From Candidatus Aminicenantota bacterium (lineage in GTDB: Bacteria; Acidobacteriota; Aminicenantia; Aminicenantales; JAFGBC01): a DNA stretch of 38,058 bases. The notes beneath the pieces were generated by a model. The model worked only from the letters and a program-made list of their open reading frames with translations. It had not been told where the DNA came from and searched no databases. The DNA is taken from the NCBI GenBank assembly GCA_022867325.1, contig JALHUR010000013.1, forward strand, positions 1 to 38,058, given 5' to 3'. Shown here piece after piece: positions 35,499-38,058 of the stretch. A program made the position numbers and the translations under genes. Every line of letters begins with the position of its first letter. Position 1 is the stretch's first letter.

Positions 35499-37703
35499 AT
35501 GAAGATCATGGCCGCGCCGTCGTTCCTCGCCCCCCGCCGAATCAGCATCAAGCTCATCCTTGTCCTGATGCCCCTCGTTTTGGCCTTCAGTCTCTTGATC
35601 GTCCTGCTGGGCCCGCGCTACTTCCGGATCCAAGCTATCCACGAGCTCGAATACAAGTCGCTCAGCATCGCGGAGATGACTGCCTACAGCCTGGCCCCGG
35701 CCCTCTACCTCAACGACCGGCCGACGATCGACGAGGTCATCTCCAGCGTCCGGAAAAGCCCCGACCTGGACTACCTGGTCGTTTCAGACGGTTCTGCTAA
35801 GCCGCCGGCCTCCTACGGCCTCGAAGCCGCTGTCCGCTCCCGCTACCTGGAGATCGAGCGGGCCGGGATTTCGGCCGATGGCCTGGTCTACGGCGTCAAG
35901 GTCCCGGTCATCTACAACGACAGGAAGCTGGGCGATCTCCACCTCGGTTTCTCGATGAAGAGGGTTTATGAATTTATCGGAAACCTCAAGCGGACCCTCG
36001 CCCTGGTCGGGCTCGCTTTCTTCGTCATCGGGCTCGCCGCCGTTTTCCTGATCAGCAATGCCATTGCCGGGCCCTTGCGCCGCATGGCCCAGACGGCCGG
36101 CCGGATCGTCGAGGGAGATCTGACCCGGCGGGCCGACGTCTCCTCCCGGGACGAGACGGGCGATCTGGCCAGGTCCTTCAACACGATGGTCGATCACCTC
36201 GAAACGGCCCGCCGGACCCTCGAGCAGAGGGTCGAGGAGCGGACCCGTGAATTGAAAACGGTCGCCGACGCCCTCCGCGAAAGCGAGGAGCTGTTCCGGA
36301 GCATGGTCCAGTCGATGGGCGAAGGGGTCGGGATCGTGGACCCCGACGAGAAATTCATCTTCGCCAACGCCGCCGCCCACGCGATCTTCGGCCTGTCCGA
36401 AGGCCGGCTGATCGGCCTCGGTCTGGACGAGTTTATGACGGACGAACAGTTCGCGCTCATGCAGGAACAGACCCGGGCCCGCCGGCGCGGCCAGAAATCG
36501 GCCTACGAGGTCGAGATCAAATCGGCGGACGGGAAGAGCCGCACTCTTCATGTTTCGGCCATCACCCGCTTCGACCGGGACGGAACCTTCACCGGAACGC
36601 TGGGCGTTTTCTCCGACGTCAGCGAACGGAAATGGACCGAAATATCCTTGCGGGAAGCCAACGAGAGGCTCAGGCTGAGCGTCAAGGAACTGGAGGCCCG
36701 GACGGCCGAAATGACCTTCCTCAGCGAACTCTACGACTCCTTCCAAAGCTGCAAGAAAGAAGACGAGATCTATGAGTACTCAGCCCAGTTCGCCCGGAAG
36801 CTTTTCCCGGAGACCGGCGGAACCCTCTTCATTTTCAATGCCTCCCGGAATGTGCTCGAAGCGGTCGCCCGCTGGGGCGACGCCGCGCCGGTCCCGGAAT
36901 TCATGCTGGAGGACGATTGTTGGGGCCTGCGGCGGGGGAAAGCCTACGTCATGGATAATCCATCGACCCAACTCATCTGCCGGCACGTCGAACAATCCGG
37001 CCGGACGCCCGCGGCAACTATCTGCGAGCCCGTCGTCTCGGGCGGGCAGATGATGGGGCTTCTCTATTTAGAGGGATTGCCGGCCGCGTCCGGCGCCAGG
37101 ACCGATTTCGCCCGGAGGCTCTGGGCCCAGCTCGCGGCGAACTTTAGGGAGCGGATCTCGCTGGCCCTCAGCAACCTCCGCCTGAGCGAGAAGCTCCTCC
37201 AGCAGTCCATCCGGGATCCGCTGACGAACTTATTCAACCGGCGCTACATGGAGGAAACCCTCGAGCGCGAGATCTTCCGGGCAACGCGGTCCCAGCTTCC
37301 GCTCGGCGTCATCATGATCGACATCGATCATTTTAAAAGCTTCAACGACAGCTACGGCCATGAAGCCGGAGACGCCATGCTCAAGGCCATCGCCGCTTTC
37401 CTCCAGGATCAGGTCCGCAAAGAGGATGTCGCCTGCCGCTTCGGGGGGGAGGAGTTCACCCTGATCATGCCCGGCGCCGGCCTCCCGATCGTCCTGTCGC
37501 GAGCCCAATTCCTCCTGGAGCAGGCCCGCCTTGTTCATATTCCTTTCGCCGGGGGGGCGCTCGGTCCGGTGACGCTCTCCCTGGGCGTCGCCATGTTCCC
37601 GGAGCAGGGCCGGACGGGCGGCCTGGTCATTCATGCCGCGGACGAAGCCCTGCTCAAGGCCAAGCGTTCGGGTCGGAACCGGGTCGTCGTCAGCGACCGT
37701 TGA
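35499..37703 (+). CDS. Membrane diguanylate cyclase with HAMP, PAS and GAF domains (YfiN-like)
   Basis: The 734-residue product begins at the ATG at 35499, abutting the yfiR-like stop, with GTAGAGGAG upstream. Order: membrane span near 13-36, periplasmic domain to about 155 (LEYKSLSIAEMTAYSLAPALYLNDRPTIDEV), second span near 165-190, HAMP to about 245, PAS near 260-375 (SMVQSMGEGVGIVDPDEKFIFANAAA), a coiled linker, GAF near 405-555, and GGDEF from about 568. The active site is GGEEF at 649-653 in CRFGGEEF, an accepted catalytic variant. The product-inhibition site RxxD (R640, D643) stands five residues ahead, so feedback by c-di-GMP is expected. The receptor, YfiR-like and cyclase genes form one transcription unit, suggesting that outer-membrane events tune c-di-GMP. 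Confidence 0.94.
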   Translation: MKIMAAPSFLAPRRISIKLILVLMPLVLAFSLLIVLLGPRYFRIQAIHELEYKSLSIAEMTAYSLAPALYLNDRPTIDEVISSVRKSPDLDYLVVSDGSAKPPASYGLEAAVRSRYLEIERAGISADGLVYGVKVPVIYNDRKLGDLHLGFSMKRVYEFIGNLKRTLALVGLAFFVIGLAAVFLISNAIAGPLRRMAQTAGRIVEGDLTRRADVSSRDETGDLARSFNTMVDHLETARRTLEQRVEERTRELKTVADALRESEELFRSMVQSMGEGVGIVDPDEKFIFANAAAHAIFGLSEGRLIGLGLDEFMTDEQFALMQEQTRARRRGQKSAYEVEIKSADGKSRTLHVSAITRFDRDGTFTGTLGVFSDVSERKWTEISLREANERLRLSVKELEARTAEMTFLSELYDSFQSCKKEDEIYEYSAQFARKLFPETGGTLFIFNASRNVLEAVARWGDAAPVPEFMLEDDCWGLRRGKAYVMDNPSTQLICRHVEQSGRTPAATICEPVVSGGQMMGLLYLEGLPAASGARTDFARRLWAQLAANFRERISLALSNLRLSEKLLQQSIRDPLTNLFNRRYMEETLEREIFRATRSQLPLGVIMIDIDHFKSFNDSYGHEAGDAMLKAIAAFLQDQVRKEDVACRFGGEEFTLIMPGAGLPIVLSRAQFLLEQARLVHIPFAGGALGPVTLSLGVAMFPEQGRTGGLVIHAADEALLKAKRSGRNRVVVSDR

Positions 37704-37720
37704 CCGTCTTTCGCCTTGCC

Positions 37721-37749
37721 TTGACTTTTAAGATGAGGTCTTTTACCAT
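37721..37749 (+). promoter_or_regulatory. Sigma70-type promoter of the lipoprotein gene
   Basis: TTGACT (37721-37726), a 17-nt spacer and TACCAT (37744-37749) lie 81 nt before the TTG start at 37831. The next gene is therefore not part of the cyclase operon. Confidence 0.6.
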
Positions 37750-37830
37750 TCTTCCGGCCGTGATGCCCCCTACCATTGCTACTCAACTCAATCCCGGCTC
37801 CCATCCTTTTCTAGTGACAGGAGGACTCCG

Positions 37831-38058
37831 TTGAAGCTAAGCCCGTCCTGGAAGCTTTTCATTCTGGCCCTGGTCTCGATCGGCTCGGCCGGCTGTGCGC
37901 CCAAACCCTTGTCGACGGACGGCTATGCTGAAGTCCTGGCCGCCTTCCGGGAGCCGCCGTCCGAATACCGGAGCGCGCCGCTCTGGGTTTGGAATGAGCG
38001 GGTAACCGAGACGGCCATCGACGAGCAACTGGCCGACTTCAAGGCCAAGGGAATCGGC
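37831..38058 (+). CDS. Lipoprotein, N-terminus of a large glycoside-hydrolase-like protein (runs off the window)
   Basis: Seventy-six codons are present from a TTG start at 37831, with ACAGGAGG seven bases upstream. The chain opens with KLSPSWKLFILALVSIGSAGC, a signal peptide with lipobox SAGC, so it should be lipidated and anchored at the outer membrane or surface. After a short spacer comes FREPPSEYRSAPLWVWNERV, followed by IDEQLADFKAKGIG. The F..PP.EYR..P.W.WN....E..I..QL..F...GIGG pattern is the usual opening of large exported glycosidases of the alpha-L-rhamnosidase (GH106-like) type. The catalytic region lies outside the window, so the enzyme class is only suggested. With the exported beta-galactosidase it points to use of complex plant or bacterial glycans. 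Confidence 0.7.
   Translation, partial: MKLSPSWKLFILALVSIGSAGCAPKPLSTDGYAEVLAAFREPPSEYRSAPLWVWNERVTETAIDEQLADFKAKGIG

Overview
The window reads as the chromosome of a GC-rich, double-membraned bacterium. It encodes a TonB-dependent receptor, an OmpA-type protein, other barrel proteins ending in Phe, and many Sec-exported hydrolases. The mix of a zinc-ribbon Ser/Thr kinase with TPRs, FG-GAP propeller, secreted M14 and M28 peptidases, periplasmic alpha-2-macroglobulin and exported glycosidases suggests the Acidobacteriota / Candidatus Aminicenantes neighbourhood. That placement is inference from gene content; no 16S rRNA is present. Many genes carry sigma70-like promoters (TTGACA or close, 17-18 nt, TAnnnT) and strong Shine-Dalgarno sites. 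Several of the best-supported starts are TTG or GTG.

Layout. 0-2.2 kb, minus strand: the start of a PAS-type sensor, then an AbiE toxin-antitoxin pair lying between the two ends of a broken sensor kinase. 2.3-8.2 kb: a large alpha-2-macroglobulin. 8.2-13.4 kb: a vestige of an M14 peptidase tail, a seven-repeat FG-GAP propeller, a secreted unknown protein and an intact M14 peptidase. 13.4-14.1 kb: a one-domain EF-Tu-like gene between two copies of a long palindrome, one of which holds a nested 108-bp multi-hairpin element. 14.3-16.7 kb: a TPR/beta-barrel protein, the large-type SRP RNA and an OmpA-family protein. 16.7-24.6 kb: an exported GH2 beta-galactosidase-like enzyme, a Ser/Thr kinase and an M28 peptidase. 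24.6-27.8 kb: a minus-strand cobO / zincin / DapA-family operon divergent from serS; both outward promoters look leaderless.

27.8-32.5 kb is accessory. Two fragments of an IS91-type transposase bracket about 4.4 kb holding a propeller-like gene interrupted by a 150-bp copy of the multi-hairpin element, a secreted helical-barrel-like protein and a YdcF/ElyC-like membrane protein with more A/T-rich codons. 32.6-32.9 kb: tRNA-Ser(UGA) and tRNA-Ser(GCU), each with its own promoter. 33-37.7 kb: an operon of TonB-dependent receptor, YfiR-like periplasmic protein and membrane diguanylate cyclase, plausibly linking outer-membrane or periplasmic state to c-di-GMP. The window ends inside a lipoprotein resembling large glycoside hydrolases.

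The most novel signal is the multi-hairpin element. Two copies (108 and 150 bp) differ by one 42-nt hairpin cassette. Removing the 150-bp copy restores an uninterrupted reading frame with a sensible junction, which defines its ends to within three bases. The other copy sits in the loop of a hairpin inside a different palindromic repeat.
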